Shown here piece by piece: positions 50,864 through 58,804 of a stretch of 64,000 nucleotides of DNA. The notes under the pieces are model-generated. The model saw only the letters and a list, made by a program, of their open reading frames with translations. It was not told the origin of the DNA and did no database searches. The stretch is from positions 434,001 through 498,000 of the forward strand of contig NZ_MIEU01000010.1 in assembly GCF_001968825.1 (NCBI RefSeq), read 5' to 3'. Every line of letters begins with the position of its first letter. Position 1 is the first letter of the stretch. A program made the position numbers and the translations under genes. The stretch comes from Tersicoccus sp. Bi-70 (lineage in GTDB: Bacteria; Actinomycetota; Actinomycetes; Actinomycetales; Micrococcaceae).

Positions 50864-51862
50864 ATGGCTGTGGACCCGACCGCGTACTCGACCGGAGGGC
50901 GCCTGCGACGGCGTCCGATCCTGGTCTTCCTGGCGATCGCCTTCGGCTTCTCCTGGCTGGTGGGACTCGGCCTCGCCTCGGCCGGCGGCCTGCGCAGCCC
51001 CGCCCTGTCCGTGCTGCTGCTCGTCTACATGCTCGGGCCCGGGATCGCGGCGCTGGTCGTCAGCCGCTGGGTGGACCGGCCGGACTCCATCCCGCGTTCC
51101 CTCGGCCTCAGCCAGGTGCGCCCCGTCGGGCGTTTCGTGCTCCTGCTGCTCGGTGTCGTGGTGCTGGCGATCGTCCTCGTGCTCGGGGCGCTCGCCGTCG
51201 GGGCCCTGTTCGGGTTCTACCACGCCGATCCGACCGGCTTCTCGGGGTTCCGGGCCTACCTCGAGCAGGTGGCCCCGGCGGCGCTGTCCCGCGTGAGCCT
51301 GGGCACCGTCGTGGCGCTGCAGTTCCTCAACGTGCTGATCGGCGCGTTCGTCAACGTCGTCCCGGCGCTGGGGGAGGAGCTCGGCTGGCGCGGCTGGCTG
51401 CTGCCCGCGCTGCTGCCCGCCGGGGTGCCGACCGCCGTCGTCGTCTCCGGCGCGCTGTGGGGACTGTGGCACGCGCCGTTGATCCTGCTCGGCTACAACT
51501 ACCCGGGCGGTCCCGCGTGGCTCGGCGTGCTGGCGATGATCTGCTTCGCGGTGGTCATCGGATCCGTGCTCAGCTGGCTGCGGCTGCGCACCGGGTCGAT
51601 CTGGCCGGCGGCCGTGGCCCATGGCGCCATCAACGCCGCGGCCGGTTTCCCGCTCGTCTTCCTCGCCTACGGGACGACGTTCAGTCCGCTCACGACGACG
51701 ATCCTCGGGTGGTCCGGATGGCTGCTGCCGGCGCTGCTGGTCGCGCTGCTGGCGTGGCGCGGGCAGTTCCGGCTGGACCGGACGCCGTGGCTCGCCCCCG
51801 TGCAGGGGCGGCCGCTGGGCGGGACCGGCACCGGACTGCGCGCCCCTAGACTGGACCCATGA
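50864..51862 (+). CDS. CPBP family intramembrane metalloprotease
   Basis: A 332-residue membrane protein with about eight hydrophobic helices and the three CPBP (Abi/Rce1-like) motifs: EELGWRG (Glu171, Glu172, Arg176), GLWHAPL (His) and HGAIN near residue 250. Relatives cleave within or near the membrane, some maturing prenylated or signal-type peptides, others acting in bacteriocin immunity. The substrate is unknown. The ATG is leaderless (TACGCT plus 6 nt). The stop overlaps the chorismate mutase start by 4 bp. Confidence 0.87.
   Translation: MAVDPTAYSTGGRLRRRPILVFLAIAFGFSWLVGLGLASAGGLRSPALSVLLLVYMLGPGIAALVVSRWVDRPDSIPRSLGLSQVRPVGRFVLLLLGVVVLAIVLVLGALAVGALFGFYHADPTGFSGFRAYLEQVAPAALSRVSLGTVVALQFLNVLIGAFVNVVPALGEELGWRGWLLPALLPAGVPTAVVVSGALWGLWHAPLILLGYNYPGGPAWLGVLAMICFAVVIGSVLSWLRLRTGSIWPAAVAHGAINAAAGFPLVFLAYGTTFSPLTTTILGWSGWLLPALLVALLAWRGQFRLDRTPWLAPVQGRPLGGTGTGLRAPRLDP
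51847..51852 (+). promoter_or_regulatory. Internal -10 element (TAGACT) for leaderless chorismate mutase
   Basis: TAGACT inside the CPBP gene end, followed by 6 nt and the ATG at 51859, allowing independent expression. Confidence 0.5.
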
Positions 51863-52293
51863 TGGATTCGTTCGACCCGTCCGCCAGCTCGCTCGGGGAG
51901 GACGTGGACCCGGCGGTCATGCACGAGCTGCTCCAGATCCGGTCCAGCATCGACAACTTCGACGCGACCCTCGTCTACGTGCTCGCCGAGCGGTTCCGCG
52001 CCACCCAGCGGGTCGGCGTGCTCAAGGCCGAGCACCGGCTGCCTCCGGCGGACCCGACGCGTGAGTCGATGCAGATCGCTCGGCTCCGGCGGCTGGCCGA
52101 GGAGGCGCACCTCGACCCCGCGTTCGCCGAGAAGTTCCTCAACTTCATCATCGAGGAAGTCATCCGGCACCACCAGGCGATCTCCGAGGGCACCGCGCCG
52201 CTGCCGGTCATCCCGCGACGGGCCGCCACCGCGGCTTCCGCTCCCGACGCACCCGCCACGGGCCGCACCGCCGACGCGGACTTCCGGGCGTGA
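51859..52293 (+). CDS. Chorismate mutase (AroQ type)
   Basis: A 144-residue helical protein with LLQIRSSIDNFDATLVYVLAERFRATQRVGVLKAEHRLP and REQIARLRRLAEEAH-like sequence (observed MQIARLRRLAEEAHLD), then FAEKFLNFIIEEVIRHHQAI, the layout of AroQ chorismate mutases. It converts chorismate to prephenate for Phe/Tyr. The C-terminal 30 residues are Ala/Pro-rich and probably flexible. It starts in an ATGA overlap with the CPBP gene and ends in a GTGA overlap with the MetE-like gene. Confidence 0.85.
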   Translation: MMDSFDPSASSLGEDVDPAVMHELLQIRSSIDNFDATLVYVLAERFRATQRVGVLKAEHRLPPADPTRESMQIARLRRLAEEAHLDPAFAEKFLNFIIEEVIRHHQAISEGTAPLPVIPRRAATAASAPDAPATGRTADADFRA

Positions 52294-53384
52294 GCCCGGA
52301 GCCCACCTCCACTCCGGCCGCCTCACCGGACACGGTCACCGCGACCGGTCCGACCGTCGTCGCCGGCACCGATCTGCCCGGGGCGCTGACCGCCATCCGT
52401 GGGGAGCTCGGTGACCAGCACCTCCCGTCCCTGCCCCTGCTGCCGGACCGCGGTCCCGGGGCCGACGCCGTCGGACGGGCCGCGACCCTGCTCGAGGATC
52501 TGCCGGTCGAGGCAGGACCCCACGGCTGGCGCGTGGCCGCACGGCCCGGTGAGGACCTGCGCCGGTCCCGCTCCCTGCTGGCCTCCGACGTCAACGTCCT
52601 GGCCGATCTCGCCGGGGCGGACCAGTCCCCGGCCGCCCGGTTCGGCGTGAGCGTCCTCGGTCCCGTCACCCTCGCGACGATGATCGACCTCGCCGGTGGG
52701 CAGCGCGTGCTCGGCGACCACGGCGCCCGCCGCGACCTGGTCGAGTCCCTCGCCACCGGGCTCGCCACCCACCTGGCCGCCCTGCGCACCGCCGTGCCGG
52801 GCGCGGCGATCACCCTGCGGATCGACGAACCCGCGCTCGACGCCGTGCTCGCCGGAACCGTCGCGACGGCGAGCGGGTTCCGCACCCTGCGCGCCGTGGA
52901 CCGGTCGGAGGTGCGCCAGACGCTGCAGCAGACCGTCGAGGCCGCGCGCGTGGCGGGAGCCGACCAGGTCGTGATCGCCGTCGAACCCACCGCGCTGCCG
53001 CTCGCCCTGGCCCGCGAGATCGGGGCGGACGCGCTGGCCCTGCCGGCAACGGCCCTGAGCACCGCGCCGGACGCCCTCGGCGAGTACCTGGACGACGGCG
53101 GTGCGCTGACCGCAGGACTGGACCCGACCGGGTCCGATCAGCGCGGAACCCGGGGACTGCGGGAGGTCAGCGAGCTGGCCGGTCAGATCCTCGACCCGTG
53201 GCGGCGTCTCGGCGTGTCCGCGACGCGGCTGTCCCAGCTGACGGTGACCGTCCGCACGCCGGCCGGTGCCCTGACCGGCACGCGGTCCCCGGGCGGAGCG
53301 CCCGACGCCGGGCGGCTGCCCGCACTGCTGCGCCGGCTGGTCGCGACGGCGGACGCCCTCGAGACGACCGCCCGTGACGCCTGA
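52290..53384 (+). CDS. MetE/UROD-superfamily protein without zinc ligands
   Basis: A 364-residue protein resembling the C-terminal barrel of cobalamin-independent methionine synthase: FGVSVLGPVTLATMIDL, ITLRIDEPALDAVLAGTV, LALPATALS, LTAGLDPTGSD and LSQLTVTV. It contains no cysteine at all, so the His-Cys-Cys zinc site of MetE is missing and methionine synthesis is unlikely. Related proteins near mnmA in actinobacteria are often annotated as methionine synthase. The GTG overlaps the chorismate mutase stop. The true role is unknown. Confidence 0.7.
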   Translation: MSPEPTSTPAASPDTVTATGPTVVAGTDLPGALTAIRGELGDQHLPSLPLLPDRGPGADAVGRAATLLEDLPVEAGPHGWRVAARPGEDLRRSRSLLASDVNVLADLAGADQSPAARFGVSVLGPVTLATMIDLAGGQRVLGDHGARRDLVESLATGLATHLAALRTAVPGAAITLRIDEPALDAVLAGTVATASGFRTLRAVDRSEVRQTLQQTVEAARVAGADQVVIAVEPTALPLALAREIGADALALPATALSTAPDALGEYLDDGGALTAGLDPTGSDQRGTRGLREVSELAGQILDPWRRLGVSATRLSQLTVTVRTPAGALTGTRSPGGAPDAGRLPALLRRLVATADALETTARDA

Positions 53385-53406
53385 CTGGTGTCGGTGTCCC
53401 TCCCTC

Positions 53407-53479
53407 CGCCAGCTCGTCGATAGATGCTCACCGGAGGGTCGTGGAAGCGCTTTCCAGGACATCCATTGACGAGCTGGCG
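53407..53479. repeat. Inverted repeat enclosing a LacI-operator-like palindrome
   Basis: 12-bp perfect arms CGCCAGCTCGTC (53407-53418) and GACGAGCTGGCG (53468-53479). The 49-nt interior includes TGGAAGCGCTTTCCA (53442-53456), close to a LacI/cre-type operator. The right arm is followed by a near copy (GACGAACTGGC). Confidence 0.5.
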
Positions 53480-53538
53480 ACGAACTGGCGGCCGACCATC
53501 TCGCCGGGCCGGGCCGGGCCGGCGGAAAGGACCGGGCG

Positions 53539-54204
53539 TCAGGGGACCGGGTGCGGGGTCGCGTCGAAGGTGCCCGCGTAGACGAACAGGGTGCCGAGCA
53601 GCGGCTGGATCACCCGGGTCTGGATGGTGAAGCGGCCGCTGGCGTCGTCGAACCCCTGCTCGGTGTATGCGCCGGCAGCGAGGACGCGCGGCATCCGCAG
53701 GCCGGGCAGTCCCCGCGGCGTCGGCGTCGGCGATGTCGACGAACCGGTGCTCGGCGGCCCCACCCACGCCGCGGTCGAGGCCAGGCGCATCGCCCCGGTG
53801 TCCGTGACCGACAGGCGCAGCCCCGTGCGGAGCAGGTGGTGCGTGCCGACGAGGTCCAGCAGCACGCCGTCGACGCCGAGCCGGCACAGATCGGTGAACC
53901 GCCGCGTGCGGTGACCGAAGTCGAGGATCCGCTCGGCGGCCAGGCACGGCGCACCGGCCTCGTCCACGTAGGAGCGGTTGACGATGCTGAACGGCACACC
54001 CTCGCCGTACTCGGGGAAGAACATCTGTTCGCCGGCCAGCGCGGCGAACGCGGGCCGCAGCGCCGGCACGGTGCAGCCGGCGACGTCGAACACCCCGTCG
54101 TGGCGGACGGCGGTGCCGGCCGGCTGGGCGAAGTACTCCCGCACGCGCGGGTGCAGGTCCGTGTACCGCTCGCCCAGCACCTGCTCGTAGAGCGATCCGC
54201 TCAT
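53539..54204 (-). CDS. DUF4166 domain protein
   Basis: A 221-residue protein: LYEQVLGERYTDLHPRVREYF, GVFDVAGCTVPALRPAF, FSIVNRSYVDEAGAPCLAAER and a C-terminal RFTIQTRVIQPLLGTLFVYAGTF fit the DUF4166 family of unknown function, often found with sugar or epimerase-type genes. The ATG at 54204 has AGGAGGAGG upstream. It lies 56 bp after the DUF58 gene on the same strand and may be the last member of that operon. A Ser/Thr/Pro-rich stretch near residues 155-170 looks like a small insertion. Confidence 0.72.
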   Translation of the reverse strand: MSGSLYEQVLGERYTDLHPRVREYFAQPAGTAVRHDGVFDVAGCTVPALRPAFAALAGEQMFFPEYGEGVPFSIVNRSYVDEAGAPCLAAERILDFGHRTRRFTDLCRLGVDGVLLDLVGTHHLLRTGLRLSVTDTGAMRLASTAAWVGPPSTGSSTSPTPTPRGLPGLRMPRVLAAGAYTEQGFDDASGRFTIQTRVIQPLLGTLFVYAGTFDATPHPVP

Positions 54205-54260
54205 GCGTCCTCCTCCTGCTGGGATCATCCTGCCCAGTGACCTTGATACGGACAACCGGG

Positions 54261-55553
54261 TCAGAGCCGGCCGGCCGCCTTCAGCCGGATGTACGCGTCC
54301 GCGAGCCGGGGCGGCAGCAGCGCCGGGGACTCGTCGACGACCTCGACGCCGAGCAGCCGCAGCTGCGCCGTCATCGCCGCCCGCTCCAGGCGCGTCCGCT
54401 CGGCCGCGGCGGCCCGGTAGACCTCGCTGATCGTGCCGCGCTCGGCGGCGGTCTCGTCGAGCTGCGGGTCGCGGACCGCGGCCACCACGACGACGTGCTT
54501 CTCGCACAGGGCCGGCAGCACCGGTAGCAGCCCCTCCTCCGCGGCCCCCGAGTCCAGCGACGTCAGCAGCACGACCAGGCTGCGGTGGGCGCTGACCGCG
54601 GCGATGTGCCCCGGCAGCCGGGAGAAGTCGGCCTCGATCAGCTCGGCCTCGAGTGGCGCCATCGCCTGCACGAGGGAGGGCAGCAGCTCGCCCGGGTCGG
54701 CGGAGCCGACCCGGGCCCGCACCCGCCGGTCGACCGCCAGGAAGTCGACCCGGTCACCGCCGCGGTCGGCGAGCACCGCCAGCAGCAGCGCCGCCTCCAT
54801 CCCGGTGTCCAGCCGGGGCTCGTCGCCGATCCGGGCGGCCGCGGTCCGGGAGGTGTCGAGCACGATGACGACGCGCCGGTCCCGCTCCGGGCGCCAGGTG
54901 CGCACGACGACGGCCTGCCGCCGGGCGGTCGCCCGCCAGTCGATGGACCGGACGTCGTCGCCGCGGACGTAGTCGCGCAGGGAGTCGAACTCGGTGCCGG
55001 CGCCGCGGATCTGCACCGCGGCACGGCCGTCCAGTTCCCGCAGCCGCCGCAGCTTGGACGGCAGATGGCGGCGGGCGTGGAACGGCGGCAGCACGCGCAG
55101 CATCCCCGGCAGCGGCATCGTGACCTGGCGGGCGGCCAGCCCCAGCGGTCCGGCGGACCGGATGGTCACGTGCGGGCTGTGCCGGTCGCCGCGGCGGACG
55201 GGCACGAGCGTGGTGCGGACGCGGCGCGCCTGCCCGGCGGGGATGACGACGCGGTGCCGCGGGTCGACGGCGCCGGCCGAGGGCTGCCAGCCGTCGCGCA
55301 CGCGAGCCCGCAGCGTCCGGTCCGTCGGGTTGGTCAGCACCAGGGCGCTGACCGCCGTCTCCGTCAACCGGACGCTCTCGGGCAGTTCCCGGGCGACGGT
55401 GATGCGGCGCGGGGAGACGGCGAGGCCGAGATCGACGGCGGCGATGACGGCGAGCACCCCGGCCAGGAGCAGCAGGGTGAGCGGACCCGGGGCGAGCAGC
55501 ACGACGATCGCCCCGGCAAGGGCGAGCAGGATGAACCGACCGGTCAGGGCCAC
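54261..55553 (-). CDS. DUF58 / vWA-like protein of the MoxR system
   Basis: A 430-residue protein with two N-terminal hydrophobic helices (FILLALAGAIVVLLAPGPL and LLLLAGVLAVIAAVDLGLA), a beta-rich middle and the DUF58 core SLRDYVRGDDVRSIDWRATAR, followed by a vWA-like fold VVIVLDTSRTA. DUF58 proteins pair with MoxR AAA ATPases in poorly understood chaperone-like systems. The GTG has GGAGG seven bases upstream. Its first 10 nt overlap a 40-residue reading frame that joins it to moxR. Confidence 0.85.
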   Translation of the reverse strand: MALTGRFILLALAGAIVVLLAPGPLTLLLLAGVLAVIAAVDLGLAVSPRRITVARELPESVRLTETAVSALVLTNPTDRTLRARVRDGWQPSAGAVDPRHRVVIPAGQARRVRTTLVPVRRGDRHSPHVTIRSAGPLGLAARQVTMPLPGMLRVLPPFHARRHLPSKLRRLRELDGRAAVQIRGAGTEFDSLRDYVRGDDVRSIDWRATARRQAVVVRTWRPERDRRVVIVLDTSRTAAARIGDEPRLDTGMEAALLLAVLADRGGDRVDFLAVDRRVRARVGSADPGELLPSLVQAMAPLEAELIEADFSRLPGHIAAVSAHRSLVVLLTSLDSGAAEEGLLPVLPALCEKHVVVVAAVRDPQLDETAAERGTISEVYRAAAAERTRLERAAMTAQLRLLGVEVVDESPALLPPRLADAYIRLKAAGRL

Positions 55554-55666
55554 GGGTCGGCCTCCGCGTCGTGCTCGATCCCGCGAGGAGTGACGAGGCG
55601 CAACGTGATCAGGCGCAGCGTGGCGGGACCCGCGTCGACCGCGCGCGGACCCAGCGGACCCGTCAT
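55544..55666 (-). CDS. Candidate 40-residue coupled peptide between moxR and the DUF58 gene
   Basis: ATG 55666 overlaps the moxR stop (ATGA) and the stop at 55544-55546 lies 10 nt inside the DUF58 gene, so the frame bridges the whole 109-bp gap. The peptide (MTGPLGPRAVDAG, TLRLITLRLVTP, ending EADPWP) has about 35 of 40 codons ending in G or C, like real genes here. No ribosome binding site precedes the ATG, so translation would depend on re-initiation. It may only serve to carry ribosomes into the DUF58 gene. Confidence 0.45.
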   Translation of the reverse strand: MTGPLGPRAVDAGPATLRLITLRLVTPRGIEHDAEADPWP

Positions 55667-56751
55667 CGGGGCACGGGCACGGTGGCGAGGATGCTGCTGA
55701 GCACCCCGTCGGCGGAGACGCCGTCCATCTGGGCCTCGGCCCGCAGGGCCACGCGGTGGCGCAGGGTCGGCAGCGCGAGCGCCTTGACGTCGTCCGGCGT
55801 CGCGTACCCGCGGCCGTTCAGCCACGCCCACGCGCGGGCGGTGTTGAGCAGGGCGGTGGCCCCACGCGGGGAGACACCGAGCTGGAACGACGGGGCCGAG
55901 CGGGTGGCCCGGACGACGTCGACGATGTAGCCGAGCACCTCGGGGGAGACCTGTACCCGGCCGACCGCGGCCCGCGCGTCGGCCAGCTGATCGGCCCCGG
56001 CGACGGCCCGCACCCCGGCGGCGGCCAGGTCCCGCGGGTCGAAGCCGGCGCTGTGCCGGCGGATCACCTCGATCTCGTCGTCCCGGCCGGGCAGGTCCAT
56101 GGTCAGCTTGAGCAGGAACCGGTCCAGCTGCGCCTCCGGCAGCGGGTAGGTGCCCTCGTACTCCACCGGGTTCTGCGTGGCGGCGACGATGAACGGGGTC
56201 GGCAGCGGACGGGACACGCCGTCGACGGAGACCTGCCGCTCCTCCATCGCCTCGAGCAGGGCGGCCTGCGTCTTGGGCGGCGTCCGGTTGATCTCGTCGG
56301 CGAGCAGCAGGTTGGTGAACACCGGGCCCGGCCGGAACGTGAAGTCGCTGGTCCGGGCGTCGTAGACGAGCGAACCGGTCAGGTCGCCCGGCATCAGGTC
56401 CGGGGTGAACTGCACGCGGGTGGTCTGCAGCGTCAGGGCGGCGGAGAGCGACCGCACGAGCAGCGTCTTCGCGACGCCGGGCACGCCCTCCAGCAGCACG
56501 TGACCGCGGCACAGCAGGGCGATCAGGACACCCGTGACGGTGCCCTCCTGCCCGACGACGGCGCGGCCGACCTCGGTGCGCACGGCGAGCAGGGCCTCGC
56601 GCGCGGCGTCTCCGGACGGGTCCGGGTGGTGGCCGTCGCGGCGGTCGTTCCCGGGGACCTCGGGCGCCGTGCTCGGTGCGGCCGCGGCGGCGTCGGGCGC
56701 GGAGAAGCTCGGCGTGGTGTCGGGTGCGGGCGGGTGCGGGTGTTCGCTCAT
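55663..56751 (-). CDS. MoxR family AAA+ ATPase
   Basis: A 362-residue MoxR ATPase: Walker A LEGVPGVAKTLLV, RVQFTPDLMPGDLTGSLV, Walker B LLLADEINRTPPKTQAALLEAMEE, sensor I ATQNPVEYEGTYPLPEAQ, and sensor II region LGVSPRGATALLNTARAWAW. The first 45 residues are Pro/Ala-rich. These ATPases work with vWA/DUF58 proteins, here encoded just downstream. The ATG lies in an ATGA overlap with the DUF4350 gene stop. Function in the cell is probably envelope or protein-complex maturation. Confidence 0.93.
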   Translation of the reverse strand: MSEHPHPPAPDTTPSFSAPDAAAAAPSTAPEVPGNDRRDGHHPDPSGDAAREALLAVRTEVGRAVVGQEGTVTGVLIALLCRGHVLLEGVPGVAKTLLVRSLSAALTLQTTRVQFTPDLMPGDLTGSLVYDARTSDFTFRPGPVFTNLLLADEINRTPPKTQAALLEAMEERQVSVDGVSRPLPTPFIVAATQNPVEYEGTYPLPEAQLDRFLLKLTMDLPGRDDEIEVIRRHSAGFDPRDLAAAGVRAVAGADQLADARAAVGRVQVSPEVLGYIVDVVRATRSAPSFQLGVSPRGATALLNTARAWAWLNGRGYATPDDVKALALPTLRHRVALRAEAQMDGVSADGVLSSILATVPVPR

Positions 56752-58097
56752 CGGCGCAGGGCCTCCGTCTCGAGGTCGGTCAGGGCGGTGGTGTAGGACA
56801 ACAGGTCGGCGGTGCGGGTCGGCAGCTCGCCGGTCAGCAGGCGGGCGACGTCCGGGACGGTCCTCCCGGTCGCGGTGGCGGTGGCCTCGACGATCGCCTC
56901 CGCGGCGGGCGCGTGGCCCAGCCGCAGGTGTTCGCCGAGACGCACCAGGGTCGCGGCCCGCAGGGTCGCGGCCGCGTGCTCGGCGGCGCCCGCGTCCTGG
57001 TACAGCCGGGCCCGGCCGCGGCTGGTCTCGGCGGCCTGGACGACGACGGGCAGCGGCTCGCGCACCAGGGGCCCGTCGCGGCGGCCCCGCCACAGCATGG
57101 CGAGCACCGCGGTGAACAGCAGCCACGCGGAGACCGGGGTGACCCAGGGTGGGGTGACGTCGGCGAGGGTGCGGCTCTGGTCGGTCGCCTCAAGGTCCCG
57201 CACGGTGGGCTGGTACCAGGTCAGCTGGGGGCGGGCGCCGAGCGTGTGCAGCATCAGGGCCGCGTTGCCGTGGGCGGCCAGCCGGTCGTTGCTGAGGGTC
57301 TGCGCGCCGCCGAGGACGACGATCCGGCCGCCGTCGCTCTGCACGTACACGCCGCCGTCCGCCGTCGAGTCCGCACGGTTGCGCAGGCAGGTGACCGGTC
57401 CGCGGTAAAGCCGGCCGGTGCGGTCGACCTCCCGGGCGGCACGGACGGCCGGCACCGCGCAGTCGGCGCTCAGGGCGCGGTCCGTCGACGGGTCGCTGAC
57501 GACGCCGCCGAGCCGGACACCGTCGGCGAGCGCGGTGAGGATCCGCAGGTCCGGTTGCAGCAGCACGACGCGGGTGCCCGCGGTGCGCGCCCGGTCCGCC
57601 AGGCGGTCCAGCTGGCGAGTGGAGAGGATGCCGTTCCGGTCGTCGAGCAGGAGGGTGCCGTCTCCGCCGGTGCTGCCCGCGCGGTCGAGTGCCGCGTCCA
57701 GGTGATCCGCCCGGGTGACGGTGACCCCCTGCGCCTGCAGGATGCGGGACGCGGCGCGGGCGCCCTCCGGGGCGGGGTTGTCGGGGGAGAGCGAGCCGCG
57801 GTCGGTGCCGGTCCCCCGCAGCAGGACGGTGACCGTGACCAGGGCGACGGCGATCGCGGCGACGACGAGCCAGAACCGCCACGCGCGCAGCCGGCGGACC
57901 GCGGTGGTGCGCCAGGTGACGCCGTCGCCGGTCATGGTGGCGGTCCGGGCACCGGCGGAGGCGCCCGTGTTGCCGGGCGCGGTGCCGGCGGACGCGGTGC
58001 CGGCAGACGCATCACTGCGGACGACCGCACCGCCGGTCGCGCGGTCGTCGCCGAGCTGCTCCGGCGCGGTGCCGGTGGGCGGTGCCGGGTGGCTCAT
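56748..58097 (-). CDS. DUF4350 domain membrane protein
   Basis: A 449-residue protein: polar N-terminus, transmembrane helix (FWLVVAAIAVALVTVTVLL, about residues 74-92), a GATase-like extracellular DUF4350 domain (GARAASRILQAQGVTVTRA, LLLQPDLRILTAL, SDGGRIVVLGGAQTLSNDRLA), a second helix (WVTPVSAWLLFTAVLAMLW, near residue 320) and a cytoplasmic helical tail. DUF4350 proteins accompany MoxR and DUF4129 genes in actinobacteria; their role is unknown. The ATG lies in an ATGA overlap with the DUF4129 gene. Confidence 0.85.
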   Translation of the reverse strand: MSHPAPPTGTAPEQLGDDRATGGAVVRSDASAGTASAGTAPGNTGASAGARTATMTGDGVTWRTTAVRRLRAWRFWLVVAAIAVALVTVTVLLRGTGTDRGSLSPDNPAPEGARAASRILQAQGVTVTRADHLDAALDRAGSTGGDGTLLLDDRNGILSTRQLDRLADRARTAGTRVVLLQPDLRILTALADGVRLGGVVSDPSTDRALSADCAVPAVRAAREVDRTGRLYRGPVTCLRNRADSTADGGVYVQSDGGRIVVLGGAQTLSNDRLAAHGNAALMLHTLGARPQLTWYQPTVRDLEATDQSRTLADVTPPWVTPVSAWLLFTAVLAMLWRGRRDGPLVREPLPVVVQAAETSRGRARLYQDAGAAEHAAATLRAATLVRLGEHLRLGHAPAAEAIVEATATATGRTVPDVARLLTGELPTRTADLLSYTTALTDLETEALRR

Positions 58098-58804
58098 CGC
58101 GGCACCGCCGGTGCGGCGGCGACGGTGGACCGGAGCGGACGGGCGTGGGCGAGACGGCCGTCCAGCGCGGTGATCAGCGCGTGGTCCTCCCGGGTCGCGG
58201 GGGCGTCGCCGTACCGGACGTCGTTGAACCGGCGCCCCGCGGCGGCGACGGCGTCGTGCTCGGCCGGGAAGATCGCGGACAGGTCGCGCGTCACCTCGTC
58301 GACGGTGCGCCCGTCGCCCTCGGGCAGGTCCGTGCGTTCCTGCGCGGCCCGCACCAGGGCGCGGAACGCCTCGATGACGGCGGTGGCGTGATCGCCGCGA
58401 TCCGCGGCGGCGGCGGCGAGCGCGCGGTGACCGTCGGCGTCCATCGGCCGGTCCCCGTCGAACACAGTCGTGCGGCGGGCGGCCGCCCGGTTCAGCCGCG
58501 GCCGGACCACGAGGACGAGGACGACGATCCCCACGATCAGCAGCGCCACGACGACGACCAACCAGGGGTTCGCGCCCGAGGGACGGAGCCCGTTCACCGT
58601 GTCGCTGAACCAGCGCCCGATGGCGTCGAGGACCGTCTCGACCACCCCGGGCTTGGCGTCCTGGTACTCGGGCCGGGCCAGTTCGTCCTGCGCCCAGCGC
58701 CGCGCGGTGCCGTCGTCGGGCACCACCGGCACGTCAGCGGGCACGAGGGAGACGGGCAGCAGGAGCGCCGCGCCCAGGGCTGCCGCCGGCCCGGGGAGGA
58801 TCAC
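58094..58804 (-). CDS. DUF4129 domain membrane protein
   Basis: A 236-residue protein with an N-terminal signal-like helix (LGAALLLPVSLVPADV), the sequence RRWAQDELARPEYQDAKPGVVETVLDAIGRWF, a transmembrane helix (PWLVVVVALLIVGIVVLVLVV) and a cytoplasmic DUF4129 domain (ERTDLPEGDGRTVDEVTRDLSAIFP, FNDVRYGDAPATREDH). The start GTG overlaps the stop of the upstream membrane protein gene (GTGA) and its stop overlaps the DUF4350 start (ATGA). It is probably part of the same MoxR-linked complex. Confidence 0.85.
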   Translation of the reverse strand: MILPGPAAALGAALLLPVSLVPADVPVVPDDGTARRWAQDELARPEYQDAKPGVVETVLDAIGRWFSDTVNGLRPSGANPWLVVVVALLIVGIVVLVLVVRPRLNRAAARRTTVFDGDRPMDADGHRALAAAAADRGDHATAVIEAFRALVRAAQERTDLPEGDGRTVDEVTRDLSAIFPAEHDAVAAAGRRFNDVRYGDAPATREDHALITALDGRLAHARPLRSTVAAAPAVPR

